The notes beneath the pieces are model-generated. The model was not told the origin of the DNA. It was given only the letters and a program-made list of their open reading frames with translations, and ran no database searches. This document shows positions 1 through 10,010 of a DNA stretch of 36,224 nt, piece after piece. The position numbers and the translations under genes were made by a program. The DNA lies in contig MGUD01000014.1 of assembly GCA_001799795.1 (NCBI GenBank), positions 1-36,224 on the forward strand, written 5' to 3'. The stretch is from Elusimicrobia bacterium GWC2_61_19. GTDB taxonomy: Bacteria; Elusimicrobiota; Elusimicrobia; Elusimicrobiales; UBA9959. Each line of letters starts with the position of its first letter. Position 1 is the stretch's first letter.

Positions 1-2
1 GC

Positions 3-611
3 TGCGCCGTCTTCGCCGACACCTACTTCAACTGCGACATGATCCAGGGCCCGCACGGCCGCGGCCCCGGCGAAGCCACCGGCATCAAACGGGCCAAACC
101 CGACACCATAGTCTTCTCCTACCAGGGCGACGGCGACCTGGCGAGCATCGGCATGGCGGAGATAGTGCACGCGGCCATCCGCTCGGAGAATATCACCGTC
201 ATCTTCGTCAACAACGCCATCTACGGCATGACCGGCGGCCAGATGGCCCCGACCACGCTGATAGGCCAGAAGGCCACCACCTGCGTTGAAGGGCGCACCG
301 CCAAGCAGGCCGGCTACCCCATAAAGATGAGCGAGATGCTGGCCACCATAGACGGCGCCACCTACCTGGAGCGCACCACCGTGCATAACGCCCCCGGCGT
401 GATGAAGACCAAGGCCGCCATAAAGAAGGCCTTCCAGAACCAGATAGACGGCAAGGGCTTCTCGCTGGTGGAAGTCCTGAGCATGTGCCCGACCAACTGG
501 GGCACGCGCCTCGACAACCCTTCGGAAGCCACCAAGTTCGTGGTCGAAGGCATGCTGCCGGTGTTCCCGCTGGGCGTGTACAAGGACGCCTGCGCGGCCG
601 ACAAGAAATAA
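3..611 (+). CDS. 2-oxoacid:ferredoxin oxidoreductase beta (TPP-binding) subunit, 5'-truncated by window edge
   Basis: Frame open from base 3; TPP-binding type motif GDGDLASIGMAEIVHAAIR...NNAIYGMTGGQMAPTT typical of VorA/KorB-type beta subunits. Confidence 0.9.
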   Translation, partial: CAVFADTYFNCDMIQGPHGRGPGEATGIKRAKPDTIVFSYQGDGDLASIGMAEIVHAAIRSENITVIFVNNAIYGMTGGQMAPTTLIGQKATTCVEGRTAKQAGYPIKMSEMLATIDGATYLERTTVHNAPGVMKTKAAIKKAFQNQIDGKGFSLVEVLSMCPTNWGTRLDNPSEATKFVVEGMLPVFPLGVYKDACAADKK

Positions 612-625
612 CGGAGGACTTTAAA

Positions 626-1165
626 ATGTACCAAGGCATAAAGATATCCGGTTTCGGCGGGCAGGGAGTAATATCGGCCGGCTACCTGCTGGCCCAGGCC
701 GGCATGATGGAGGGGAAGGAAGTGAGCTTCTTCCCGGCGTACGGCGCCGAAATGCGCGGCGGCACGGCCAACTGCTCGGTGGTGGTGGCCTCGGAAGAGG
801 TTTCCACCCCTATAGTCTCCACCCCCGACACCGCCATAGTGCTCAACGAACCTTCCCTGGCCAAATTCGAACCCACGGTGAAACCCGGCGGCCTGCTGAT
901 CATAAACAGCTCGCTGATAAACTCCAAGGCCTCCCGCAAGGACATAAAAGTGCTGTACGTCCCCTGCAACGAGATAGCCAACGAACTGGGCAACGCCAAA
1001 GTCATGAACATGGTGGCCCTCGGGGCCTTCGCGGCCGCCACCGGCGCCATGTCCATAGACGCCATAGCCCGCGCCCTGCCCAAGGTCTACAAGAAGCTCA
1101 AACCCGAAGTGATAGAGCTTAACGTAAAGGCGCTGAAGCGCGGCGCCGAGGTCAAGCTGAATTAA
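626..1165 (+). CDS. 2-oxoacid:ferredoxin oxidoreductase gamma subunit
   Basis: MYQGIKISGFGGQGVISAGYLLAQAG...PAYGAEMRGGTANCSVV; GGAGG RBS just upstream; the 485 ORF start is an artefactual extension. Confidence 0.92.
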   Translation: MYQGIKISGFGGQGVISAGYLLAQAGMMEGKEVSFFPAYGAEMRGGTANCSVVVASEEVSTPIVSTPDTAIVLNEPSLAKFEPTVKPGGLLIINSSLINSKASRKDIKVLYVPCNEIANELGNAKVMNMVALGAFAAATGAMSIDAIARALPKVYKKLKPEVIELNVKALKRGAEVKLN

Positions 1166-1180
1166 CCGGCACCCGGGACG

Positions 1181-1213
1181 AAAGGGCCGGGGCGCGATGC
1201 CCCGGCCCTTTTT
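1181..1213 (+). terminator. Intrinsic terminator after the oxidoreductase operon
   Basis: 13-bp stem aaagggccggggc / gccccggcccttt, 5-nt loop, T run. Confidence 0.9.
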
Positions 1214-1240
1214 CTTTGCGGTATTTTATAGAATAGTATC

Positions 1241-3016
1241 ATGCACCACGGGCACGGCGACGACGAGCAGGACCCGAAAGAGAAGATAGACTACCGGGCG
1301 ACCTTCAGGCTGATACTCAGCCTGATGAAGCCGCGCAAAGCGGCCTTCGCGCTGGCGTTCGCCTACATGGCCGCCTCCACCCTGATCAGCCTGGCCAACC
1401 CCATCGTCGCCAAATACATAATCGACACGGCCATCCCGGCAAAAGACAGCCGGATGCTGCTGCTGGCCACGGCCGTCTTTTTCGGCAACACCGTCCTGTT
1501 CCTCATCTTCAATTACCTTCTGGTCCTGCAGCTGGTCCGCACCGGCCAGGACATAATGGTCAGTCTCAAGGAGCGCATGCTGAGCCACATGCTCGGCCTG
1601 GACCTGGATTACTACTCCGCCAACCCGGTGGGCCGCCTTACCGCGCGCGTGCAGTCCGACACCAGCACGCTGTACGCGCTGTTCACCAACACGGCCGTCA
1701 CCATCTTCAACGACGCCCTGATGTTCCTGGCCGTGTTCGGCATAATGGCCTTCTACAACCTCAAGCTCACGCTGGTGCTGCTGCCGGTCTTCCCGGCGAT
1801 CCTGGCCCTGACGTGGGTCTACGTGCGCGTCACCTCGCCCCTCTCCATAACCGTCCGCAAGCTCACAGCGGAAGTCTCCGCCTTCCTGACCGAGCAGCTC
1901 AACGGCATAGGCGTGATACAGGCCTTCAGCCGCGAAGCCAACACCTCGGCGCGGATGGAGACCCTGAACGAAAGGAAATTCAGCGCCGAAATGCGCAACG
2001 AGATCTACGTCGTGGTGTTCTTCCTTACCGTGCTCTTCCTGCACCCAGCCGCCACGGCGGCGGTATTCGGCCTGGGCGGCACGATGGTGATAAAAGGGAC
2101 GCTGACGGTGGGCGTGCTGGTGATGTTCATTCTCTACCTGGGCCAGCTCTTCGAGCCGATCTTCCGCTTCTCCGAGCATATCAGCATCATACAGCGCTCC
2201 TTCTCCGCCGGCCACAGGATCTCCAGGATCCTCGCGCTCAGGCCGGCGCTGGTGGAGCCGAAAAAGCCGCATTTCCTCACCTCCGTAAAGGACGGCATAG
2301 AATTCAGGAACGTCTGGATGCGCTACGGCAAGGAGTCCGAGTGGGTCCTGAAGGACGTCTCCTTCAGCCTGCCGAGGGGCCGCAGCATGGCCATCGTGGG
2401 GGAGACCGGCGGGGGGAAGACCACGGTGACCAGCCTGCTGTTCCGGTTCTACGATTTCGAGAAGGGACACGTCGAGATAGACGGCACCGACGTGCGCCGG
2501 CTGAGCCTGAAGTCCCTGCGTTCGGCCATAGGCCTGGTGCAGCAGGACATCTACCTGTTCCCCGGCACGGTGATGGACAACCTTAAAATGATGGACAGCT
2601 CCATTCCGGACGCGCGCGTGCACGAGGCCATACGCCTGATGGGCCTGGAGGCCTTCTTCAAGAAACACCCGCTGACCAAGAAGGTCGTGGAGAAAGGCGC
2701 CAACCTGTCCATAGGCGAAAAGCAGGTGGTGTCGCTGGCGCGGGCCATGGTGTTGGACCAGGAAGTGCTGGTCCTCGACGAAGCCACCTCGCACATGGAC
2801 CCCTATACCGAGCGCCTGATCACCGGCGCCATAAAGCACCTGCTCAAGCATAAGACCCTGATCATAATCGCGCACCGCCTGTCCACCGTAAGGAACGTGG
2901 ACCGGATACTGATGGTCTCCGGAGGGGAAGTGAAGGAGAGCGGCACGCACGGCGAGCTGCTGGCGGCCGGCGGGCTTTATTCCAAATATTACAAACTGCA
3001 GTTCGGTGACACCTGA
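1241..3016 (+). CDS. ABC exporter subunit (fused TMD-NBD), consensus Walker B Glu, degenerate signature LSIGEKQ
   Basis: ABC TMD plus Walker A GETGGGKT, Walker B VLVLDEATS, H-loop AHR. Confidence 0.93.
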   Translation: MHHGHGDDEQDPKEKIDYRATFRLILSLMKPRKAAFALAFAYMAASTLISLANPIVAKYIIDTAIPAKDSRMLLLATAVFFGNTVLFLIFNYLLVLQLVRTGQDIMVSLKERMLSHMLGLDLDYYSANPVGRLTARVQSDTSTLYALFTNTAVTIFNDALMFLAVFGIMAFYNLKLTLVLLPVFPAILALTWVYVRVTSPLSITVRKLTAEVSAFLTEQLNGIGVIQAFSREANTSARMETLNERKFSAEMRNEIYVVVFFLTVLFLHPAATAAVFGLGGTMVIKGTLTVGVLVMFILYLGQLFEPIFRFSEHISIIQRSFSAGHRISRILALRPALVEPKKPHFLTSVKDGIEFRNVWMRYGKESEWVLKDVSFSLPRGRSMAIVGETGGGKTTVTSLLFRFYDFEKGHVEIDGTDVRRLSLKSLRSAIGLVQQDIYLFPGTVMDNLKMMDSSIPDARVHEAIRLMGLEAFFKKHPLTKKVVEKGANLSIGEKQVVSLARAMVLDQEVLVLDEATSHMDPYTERLITGAIKHLLKHKTLIIIAHRLSTVRNVDRILMVSGGEVKESGTHGELLAAGGLYSKYYKLQFGDT

Positions 3017-4767
3017 TGCTGTCGACCATTAAATGGCTTTATCCCTACTGGCGGGCGCACGCGGTGCGCATGACCGTCATTGTGGTGTTCGGCATCGGCA
3101 GCGCCGTGCTGCACACCGTAAATCCACTGCTGATAAAGAACATCATAAACGGCCTGACCTCCAGCCCGAACCCGGAGTACATCCGCCATAACGTGCTGAT
3201 GATACTGGCCGTCGGCTTCGGCATCTACCTGACCAACCTGGTGGCCCAGCGCAACCGCGCCTACATGAACGCGCGGCTGGAATGGGAATTCCGCAGGAAG
3301 GTCTTCGACCACATCATACGGCTCGACCGCAATTTCTACCACAAGTACACCACCGGCGACCTGGTGACCCGCCTGGCCGACGATATCTCCGAGAAGATCT
3401 CCTGGTTCTCCTGCTCCGGCGTGTTCCGCTTCATCCAGTCCATCTTCACGCTGGCGGCGGTGATCTTCGTAATGCTGCGCCTGAACCCCAGGCTCTCCTT
3501 CTGGGTGCTGCTGCCGCTGCCGTTCATCCTGCTGCTTTCCATTAGGACCGGCCGGCTGCTGACCGGCAAATACACCGAACTGCAAGAGTCCATAACGGCC
3601 CTTTACGACTTCCTCGAGACCTGTTTTACCGGGATAAGGGTGATAAAGGCCAACGCCAAGGAAGCGTCTCAGGAGGCCTTTTTCAAGAGCCGCACGGCCG
3701 GCCAGCGCGAGGCGGAAATTTCCACGGCCAGACTGCAGATCATCTTCTCCTATTTCTGGCATGAGGCGGGGTTTATCTCCGTGGCCCTGCTCTACATAGC
3801 CGGCGGCCTGATGGTGATAAACGGCACCGCCACGCTGGGCGAGCTGATCGCCTTCCAGTTCTACGCCAACATGGTGGTACATCCGCTGATGGACATAAGC
3901 CAGTTCGTCGTGGCGGGCAACCGCGCCGGCGTCTCCATAAAGAGGATAAACGAGCTGCTGGCCACGCGCTCCGCGCTCAAGTTCGCCGCCGGCGGCAAGG
4001 CGGCGGCCGGGTGCATACGGGAACTCGATTTCCGCAAGGCCGGCCTTAAGAATCCGAAGGGGGACGACCTGCTGCTGCGGGATATCACTTTTAAGGCGGC
4101 GCGCGGCCAGCGCGTGGCGCTGGTGGGCAAAATAGGGTGCGGCAAGTCCACGCTGCTGGCGCTGGCGCTGCGCCTTTCCGAGCACGACGCCGGGGAGATC
4201 CTGGTGAACGGCGCCGACATCCGCACGCTGGATCTGGCGAGTTTCCGCGAAAAGGTGGGCTACACCTCGCAGGAAGCCTCCATCTTCACCGGCACCATAA
4301 AGGACAACATCCTGATGGACCGGCCGGACGTCACCCCTGAGATGATAGACAAGGCCCTGGAAACGGCCCAGTTGAAGCAGGACATGCACAAGTTCCCCAA
4401 GGGACTCGATACTTCGGTGGGGACGCGCGGCTTCTCTATTTCCGGCGGGCAGAAGCAGCGCCTCGCCATAGCCCGCGCGATCCTGACCGGGCCCGACGTG
4501 TTGCTGCTCGACGACGCCACCAGCGCGATGGACGCGCAGACGGAGGACCAGTTCTGGAAGGCTTTCCGCAGGGAACACCCGGACACGATCTGCCTGGCGG
4601 TCACGCACAGGGCCCACACCATTGAGACCTCGGACCATATCCTCACCCTGGACGGCGGCAGGATAGCCGAACAGGGCACGCATGCCGAGTTGATGGCCCT
4701 GGGGGGGATCTATAAGCAGATCTATGAGAGAAGGAAGCTGGAAGAGGAACTTGGCGAAAGACCCTGA
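3016..4767 (+). CDS. ABC exporter subunit (fused TMD-NBD), degenerate Walker B (LLLDDATS)
   Basis: Walker A GKIGCGKST, signature ISGGQKQ, Walker B VLLLDDATSAMD; start overlaps upstream stop by 1 nt. Confidence 0.93.
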   Translation: MLSTIKWLYPYWRAHAVRMTVIVVFGIGSAVLHTVNPLLIKNIINGLTSSPNPEYIRHNVLMILAVGFGIYLTNLVAQRNRAYMNARLEWEFRRKVFDHIIRLDRNFYHKYTTGDLVTRLADDISEKISWFSCSGVFRFIQSIFTLAAVIFVMLRLNPRLSFWVLLPLPFILLLSIRTGRLLTGKYTELQESITALYDFLETCFTGIRVIKANAKEASQEAFFKSRTAGQREAEISTARLQIIFSYFWHEAGFISVALLYIAGGLMVINGTATLGELIAFQFYANMVVHPLMDISQFVVAGNRAGVSIKRINELLATRSALKFAAGGKAAAGCIRELDFRKAGLKNPKGDDLLLRDITFKAARGQRVALVGKIGCGKSTLLALALRLSEHDAGEILVNGADIRTLDLASFREKVGYTSQEASIFTGTIKDNILMDRPDVTPEMIDKALETAQLKQDMHKFPKGLDTSVGTRGFSISGGQKQRLAIARAILTGPDVLLLDDATSAMDAQTEDQFWKAFRREHPDTICLAVTHRAHTIETSDHILTLDGGRIAEQGTHAELMALGGIYKQIYERRKLEEELGERP

Positions 4768-4829
4768 TCATTATCTGTCCCTAAAAACAGAGGCACCGGA
4801 AGGGCCTGACGGTGAACTTTGCCGGGTGG

Positions 4830-5741
4830 TCAAAGGAAAGCGGTCATCGCCCAGTCGAACAGGTACAGCAGGGGGAAGAACACCAGCGTGGAAAAAAGTA
4901 TGCTCTGGCTCACCAGGTCGGAGTCGAAATCGAATTCACGGGCTATTATGTAATTAAGCACGGCCACAGGCATCACGGTCTCGATAAAAGTCACTTTTGA
5001 GACGAAGCCGGTGTAACCCATGACGCCGGCCGAAACGATATAGAAGAACGGCATGAGCAGAAGTTTAAAGCCGCTGATCACCGCTATGCGCGGCAGGTTG
5101 TGCGCGATCTTCTTTCCGTACAGACTTACGCCGATGGTGAACAGGGAAAGCGGCAGGGTGGTTTTCCCTATGTCGGACAGCACCCTGTGCAGCAGGTCGG
5201 GCAGGCGCAGGCCGAAAGCCGCCAGCAGCAACCCCGCTACGGAAGACCAAAGCACCACGTTGCGCCCGATAAGCCGCAGGAACCGGGAAGGTGGACAGGC
5301 ACCGTCGCAGATCAGCGTCATCAGTACGAAGCCGAACGTAAAAATAAAAATATTCTGTATGGAAGTCGCGATAGCCGCGTAACCGATGGCCTCCTCGCCC
5401 AGGCGCATGACGGCCACGGGGAAGCCCAGGTAGACGGTATTGCCCAGGACGGAAACTATCAGCAGCAGCCGCGCGAAACGCCAATCCAGCGCGCCGGCTT
5501 TCCAAAGCGCCCAGACTACGGCCATTACCGCCGCCAGCGGCAGAGTGTTGGCGGCCAGGAAACGCCAGCCCAGCCCTGAGAGCGGCGTGTCGGCTATCTT
5601 CAGCACGATAAGGGCGGGCAGGGCCAGGTAATACAGATACTGATTAAAGGCCTTCTCGGCGCCCTCCTGCACGATACCGTATTTGCGGAACAGCCAGCCG
5701 GCCGCCAGGACAAGGACGAGATTGGCGATAATTACGGTCAT
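4830..5741 (-). CDS. AEC-family (auxin efflux carrier-like) permease
   Basis: 303 aa hydrophobic protein starting MTVIIANLVLVLAAGWLFRKYG; start overlaps upstream stop by 4 nt. Confidence 0.8.
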   Translation of the reverse strand: MTVIIANLVLVLAAGWLFRKYGIVQEGAEKAFNQYLYYLALPALIVLKIADTPLSGLGWRFLAANTLPLAAVMAVVWALWKAGALDWRFARLLLIVSVLGNTVYLGFPVAVMRLGEEAIGYAAIATSIQNIFIFTFGFVLMTLICDGACPPSRFLRLIGRNVVLWSSVAGLLLAAFGLRLPDLLHRVLSDIGKTTLPLSLFTIGVSLYGKKIAHNLPRIAVISGFKLLLMPFFYIVSAGVMGYTGFVSKVTFIETVMPVAVLNYIIAREFDFDSDLVSQSILFSTLVFFPLLYLFDWAMTAFL

Positions 5742-7393
5742 CTTAAAAAGAGCAGTACCATCACCTGCGCCGAGATGACGCGCAGGATCATCACCAGCGG
5801 ATAGACCGTGGCGTAGGACATGGCCGACAGGTTCGACGGGTTCATGGCGTTGGCGAAAGCCAGCGCGGGGGGATCGGTCATGGAACCGGCCAGCGCGCCG
5901 CAAAGCGACATGTAGTTAAGTTTCAGCTTCGCCTTGGCGAAGATGCCGACGATAAGGATGGGTAGCACGGTTATCAGGAAAGAGAACAGCACGATATGCA
6001 GGCCGTTGCCGTTGAGCAGCGTTTCGAAGAACCTGCCGCCCGCCTTCAGGCCGACGCAGGACAGGAACAGCACAATGCCGAGTTCGCGCAGCATCAGGTT
6101 GCCGGCCGGCGGCAGGTACCAGTTGAGCGGGCCGATATGCTGGATATAGCTGAGAGCTATGGCCATTACCAGCGGCCCGCCGGCCAGGCCCAGCTTTATG
6201 GGAGCGCTCAGGCCGGGAACGGAGATGGGGATGGAACCCAGGAAAACCCCGGCCGCTATACCGATAAAAGCGGGGATAAGCTGCGGGTGGTTGAGGTCCT
6301 TGGGGGAATTGCCCAGCAGGGCGGCGGCCTTGGCCACGGCGCCCTCTTCGCCCACTATCACCAGGTTGTCTGCGAACTGCAGCACGTAGGAGTCGGACAC
6401 CAGGAACTCCACGTCGGCGCGGGTCACGCGGGTGGCCGCCACGTCGTACTGCGACTCGAGGTTTATTTCCTCAAGGGTCCTGCCTATCACTTCCTTGCGC
6501 GTTACTATGACGCGCGAATGTATGATGCGGCTGGGCATCTTTTTCAGGTCCATCTCGCTCTTAGAGCCGACCACCAGCGTGAATTTCCTCACATTCTCCT
6601 CAAGCCCGACGGCCAGGAGCACGTCCCCGGCGTGCACGGCGGTATCGTCGTGCGCCACGACGAGCTGGCCGCCGTGGTAGACGCGGGAGACCACCACGCC
6701 AAGTTCGTTTATGGCCGGGATCTCCTTTATTTTAAGCCCTTCCAGATTCTTATTCTCCACCGTTATACTGGCGTTGATCAGGGCGGAGGCGGTTTTGTCG
6801 GCGTGCACGGCCAGCAGGTCCTGGGCCGCCTGGGCCTTGAAGATGCGGCGGATGAGGACCATCGTAAGTATTATGCCCAGGATGGCGCCGGGATAGGCCA
6901 GCGCGTAGCCCACGGAGGCGCTGTTGGCGGCCTCGGGGCTGACCGCGCCCAGGGTCTGCTGGGCGGCAGCGAGCGAAGGCGTATTGGTGACCGCGCCGGC
7001 GTACATGCCGACGGCGGTGGCTATATCGAAGCCGGCGAGCCTGGCCGCGGCCAGGGTGACGGCCACGCCGCCCAGCACCACGGCGGCCGCCAGCAGGTTA
7101 AGCTGCAGCCCCTGCTTGCGGAAAGAGGAGAAGAAACCGGGCCCCACCTGCGTGCCGATGGAGTAGACGAAGAGTATCAGGCCGAAATCGCGCAGGAATT
7201 CCAGCGTGTCGTGATTTATATCCAGGCCGAAGTGGCCGAACAGGATGCCGGAGAAAAGCACCCCGGCTATGCCGAGGTTTATGCCGAAAAGCCTGATGTT
7301 CCCTATCGCCAGCCCGGCGGCCGCCACCAGCATGATCACGAAAACCGACCAGGCGACGGATTGGGGGGAGAAAAGCAAAGAGAGGAGGTCCAT
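5738..7393 (-). CDS. AspT/YidE/YbjL-type putative antiporter with two central TrkA-C-like domains
   Basis: Duplicated hydrophobic domains (FGLILFVYSIGTQVGPGFFSSF; ELGIVLFLSCVGLKAGGRFF) around a soluble RCK_C-like region. Confidence 0.85.
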   Translation of the reverse strand: MDLLSLLFSPQSVAWSVFVIMLVAAAGLAIGNIRLFGINLGIAGVLFSGILFGHFGLDINHDTLEFLRDFGLILFVYSIGTQVGPGFFSSFRKQGLQLNLLAAAVVLGGVAVTLAAARLAGFDIATAVGMYAGAVTNTPSLAAAQQTLGAVSPEAANSASVGYALAYPGAILGIILTMVLIRRIFKAQAAQDLLAVHADKTASALINASITVENKNLEGLKIKEIPAINELGVVVSRVYHGGQLVVAHDDTAVHAGDVLLAVGLEENVRKFTLVVGSKSEMDLKKMPSRIIHSRVIVTRKEVIGRTLEEINLESQYDVAATRVTRADVEFLVSDSYVLQFADNLVIVGEEGAVAKAAALLGNSPKDLNHPQLIPAFIGIAAGVFLGSIPISVPGLSAPIKLGLAGGPLVMAIALSYIQHIGPLNWYLPPAGNLMLRELGIVLFLSCVGLKAGGRFFETLLNGNGLHIVLFSFLITVLPILIVGIFAKAKLKLNYMSLCGALAGSMTDPPALAFANAMNPSNLSAMSYATVYPLVMILRVISAQVMVLLFLR

Positions 7394-7494
7394 ATGATAA
7401 TTTTAGCAAAATGCGGCCGGCACGCGTCCCGGGGCCGATTTCATTTGGAGCGCTAATTTAATATTATAGAACTAACGACTTCCAAGGAGAGACC

Positions 7495-8979
7495 ATGATC
7501 CCCAAAGCGGAAAAACGCAGCACCTGGCTTTTCGTACCTACCACTTATTTCGCCGAAGGCCTCCCCTACATCCTCATAAATTCAGTGTCGGTCATCATCT
7601 ACAAGAACATGGGCGTCTCCAACGCCGAGATGGCTTTCTGGACCAGCTGGCTCTACCTGCCGTGGGTCATAAAGATGCTCTGGGGCCCGATGGTGGACAT
7701 GTACGGCACCCGCCGCTCCTGGGTGATCTACACGCAGCTGATCCTGGCCGCCTGCCTCGGCGCCTCGGCCCTCTCCCTGGCCGGCCAGCATTTCTTCGCC
7801 GTCTCGCTGCTGGCCTTCGCGGTCGGAGCCTTCGTCTCGGCCACGCACGACATCGCCACCGACGGCTTCTACATGCTGGCGCTGACCAAGGAGGACCAGG
7901 CCCTCTTCGTCGGCATCCGTTCCATGTTCTACCGCTTCGCCATGATCTTCGGCACCGGCTTCCTGGTCTTCAGGGCCGGCAAAATGCAGGAAGCCGGGGT
8001 CGGCGCGGCCGCCAGTTGGGCGGCGATGCTGACCATTTCCGCAGGGCTGTTCCTGGCCCTGTTCATATACCACAAGTTCGTCCTGCCTTACCCCGCCGAG
8101 GACGTGCCGAAAGCGAAAGCCGAACCCGGCGCGATACTGCGCTCGGTACTCACGCTGGCCGGCTACCTGGCCGCGGCCGGCGCGCTGATCTGGCTGTTCG
8201 AGAACCTGCACGGCGTAGCGCAGAAGCTCGCCGCCGCGGCCATCCTGGTGACGACGCTGTTCTTCGTCTGCCGTCGGTACCTGTTCCCTTACCTGAAGGG
8301 GAAAATGGCCGAAGAAGGGAGCTCTTTCAACGAGGCGTTCATCTCCTACTTCACTATGGACGGCATAGGCTACATCGTAGCTTTCATCCTCTTCTACCGG
8401 CTGGCCGAGGCCATGCTGCTCAAGATGACGCAGCCCTTCCTGCTGGACGCGGCCGGCAACGGCGGGCTCGGCCTCCCCACCGCGCAGGTCGGCATAATCT
8501 ACGGCACTATAGGCATGGTCGCGCTGATAGTCGGCGGCATCCTGGGCGGCTGGCTGATCTCCAGGTACGGCTTCAGGCGCTGCCTGTGGCCGATGGTGTT
8601 CGCGCTGCACATTCCCGACGTATTTTACCTTTACATGTCCTACGCGCTGCCGCCCCTGCGGCAGATCACCGTGCTGGGGCGCGAGATCCCTTTTGGCACC
8701 GTGCCGCTGCTGGTGGCGGCCGAGCAGTTCGGCTACGGCGTCGGCCTGACGGCCTTCACCGTCTACCTGATGATGATAGCTAAAGGAAAATACAGGACGG
8801 CACATTTCGCCATATCGACGGGCATCATGGCCCTGGGCATGATGGTTCCCGGCATGATAAGCGGCCTGCTGCAGCAGGCCGTGGGCTACCGGCACTTCTT
8901 CCTTTCGGTCTGCCTGCTCACCATCCCCGGCATACTAGTGATCTTCAAACTCCCGATCAAGGACGAACGGGCCGCCTGA
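7495..8979 (+). CDS. MFS transporter, AmpG-like
   Basis: YFAEGLPYILINSVSVIIYKNMGVSNAEMAFWTSWLYLPWVIKMLWGPMVDMYGTRRSW; multiple TM segments; AAGGAGAG RBS. Confidence 0.8.
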   Translation: MIPKAEKRSTWLFVPTTYFAEGLPYILINSVSVIIYKNMGVSNAEMAFWTSWLYLPWVIKMLWGPMVDMYGTRRSWVIYTQLILAACLGASALSLAGQHFFAVSLLAFAVGAFVSATHDIATDGFYMLALTKEDQALFVGIRSMFYRFAMIFGTGFLVFRAGKMQEAGVGAAASWAAMLTISAGLFLALFIYHKFVLPYPAEDVPKAKAEPGAILRSVLTLAGYLAAAGALIWLFENLHGVAQKLAAAAILVTTLFFVCRRYLFPYLKGKMAEEGSSFNEAFISYFTMDGIGYIVAFILFYRLAEAMLLKMTQPFLLDAAGNGGLGLPTAQVGIIYGTIGMVALIVGGILGGWLISRYGFRRCLWPMVFALHIPDVFYLYMSYALPPLRQITVLGREIPFGTVPLLVAAEQFGYGVGLTAFTVYLMMIAKGKYRTAHFAISTGIMALGMMVPGMISGLLQQAVGYRHFFLSVCLLTIPGILVIFKLPIKDERAA

Positions 8980-8995
8980 ACCCCGCGGAATTAAA

Positions 8996-9030
8996 AAACG
9001 GCCGGCGGCTTTTGTAGCCGCCGGCCGTTT
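8996..9030. terminator. Bidirectional intrinsic terminator between convergent genes
   Basis: 15-bp perfect stem aaacggccggcggct / agccgccggccgttt with 5-nt loop. Confidence 0.88.
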
Positions 9031-9044
9031 CCATTATTGTCGGC

Positions 9045-9989
9045 TTATTTCTTTACCGGGTCCGCGCAGTTCGGCAGACATTCCTCCGGGCATTTACCGG
9101 CGCAGGGCTCGATGTGGATGGTGACCTTGGAATGCGCCAGCACCTGCTCGATGTCGGCGATAATGTAGTCGGTAAGATTGTGGGCCTGTTCCACCGACAT
9201 GCCGGCGTCCACCAGGATGTCGAACTCTATGAATTTAGTATGCCCCGCCTTGCGGGTGCGCAGGTCCTTGAAGCTGATGACGCCTGGCTGCTTCTTTATC
9301 ATTTCCGCTATTTTGACGTTGTCGTTCTCGGGCAGCGAGGCGTCCAGCAGGTCCCCCAGGGACTGCACGGTAAGATCGTAGGCCGCTTTTATGATCATGA
9401 GGGCCACGATAATGGCCGCCAGCGGGTCTATCCAGTGCACGTGGTGCCCCACCCAGATAAGCTCTATGAACCAGATCAGGCCAAGGCCGCCCATTACGCC
9501 CATGGAAGTATAGACGTCCGTGCGCAGATGCCAGGCGTCCGCCTTTATGGCGATGGAGTCCGTTTCATTGCCCACCTTGAAAAGCATCTGCGAAACCGCC
9601 ATATTGACGAAGGAGGACAGCCCCATCACCAGGATACCCCAGCCGATCATTTCTATGGGTTCGGGACGCAGCAGTTTCATTACCGCCTCGTAGATGATCC
9701 AGGCCGCCGCGAGGAAGATAAGGATGGCTTCGACGAAGCCGGAAATGTTCTCGAACTTGCCGTGGCCGTAATGGTGGTCCTTGTCGGCGGGCTGGGCGGA
9801 GGAGCGCACGGCAAAATACGCGATCATAGCGGCGACGAAATCGATACCCGAGTGGATGGCCTCCGAAAGCACGGACACCGAACCTATAGCCAGGCCCACG
9901 ATAAGCTTGAAGACCACCAGGACGCTGTTCGAGCCTACGGACAGCCTTACGACGTTGAGTTTCGCGGAGTTGAAATCTTCTTTGTTCAT
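9045..9989 (-). CDS. Cation diffusion facilitator (CDF) family transporter with CX3CX3CX3C tail
   Basis: SVSVLSEAIHSGIDFVAAMIAYFAVR...DHHYGHGKFENISGF; C-terminal CAGKCPEECLPNC. Confidence 0.92.
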   Translation of the reverse strand: MNKEDFNSAKLNVVRLSVGSNSVLVVFKLIVGLAIGSVSVLSEAIHSGIDFVAAMIAYFAVRSSAQPADKDHHYGHGKFENISGFVEAILIFLAAAWIIYEAVMKLLRPEPIEMIGWGILVMGLSSFVNMAVSQMLFKVGNETDSIAIKADAWHLRTDVYTSMGVMGGLGLIWFIELIWVGHHVHWIDPLAAIIVALMIIKAAYDLTVQSLGDLLDASLPENDNVKIAEMIKKQPGVISFKDLRTRKAGHTKFIEFDILVDAGMSVEQAHNLTDYIIADIEQVLAHSKVTIHIEPCAGKCPEECLPNCADPVKK

Positions 9990-10010
9990 ATAGTGCAGGA
10001 AACAAAATAA

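Noticed and set aside
1226-2950. 574-aa antisense ORF opposite the ABC exporter (and similar long antisense ORFs, e.g. 2989-4683, 22430-24463, 27307-28986)
   Set aside because: Composition (Gly/His/Gln/Arg-rich, no recognisable domains) matches the mirror of GC-rich codon usage on the opposite strand; the sense proteins are clear families.
5742-5903. N-terminal extension of the AEC permease ORF (4830-5903)
   Set aside because: Overlaps the end of the antiporter gene; the natural start MTVIIANL at 5741 gives a 4-nt overlap and a proper first TM helix.
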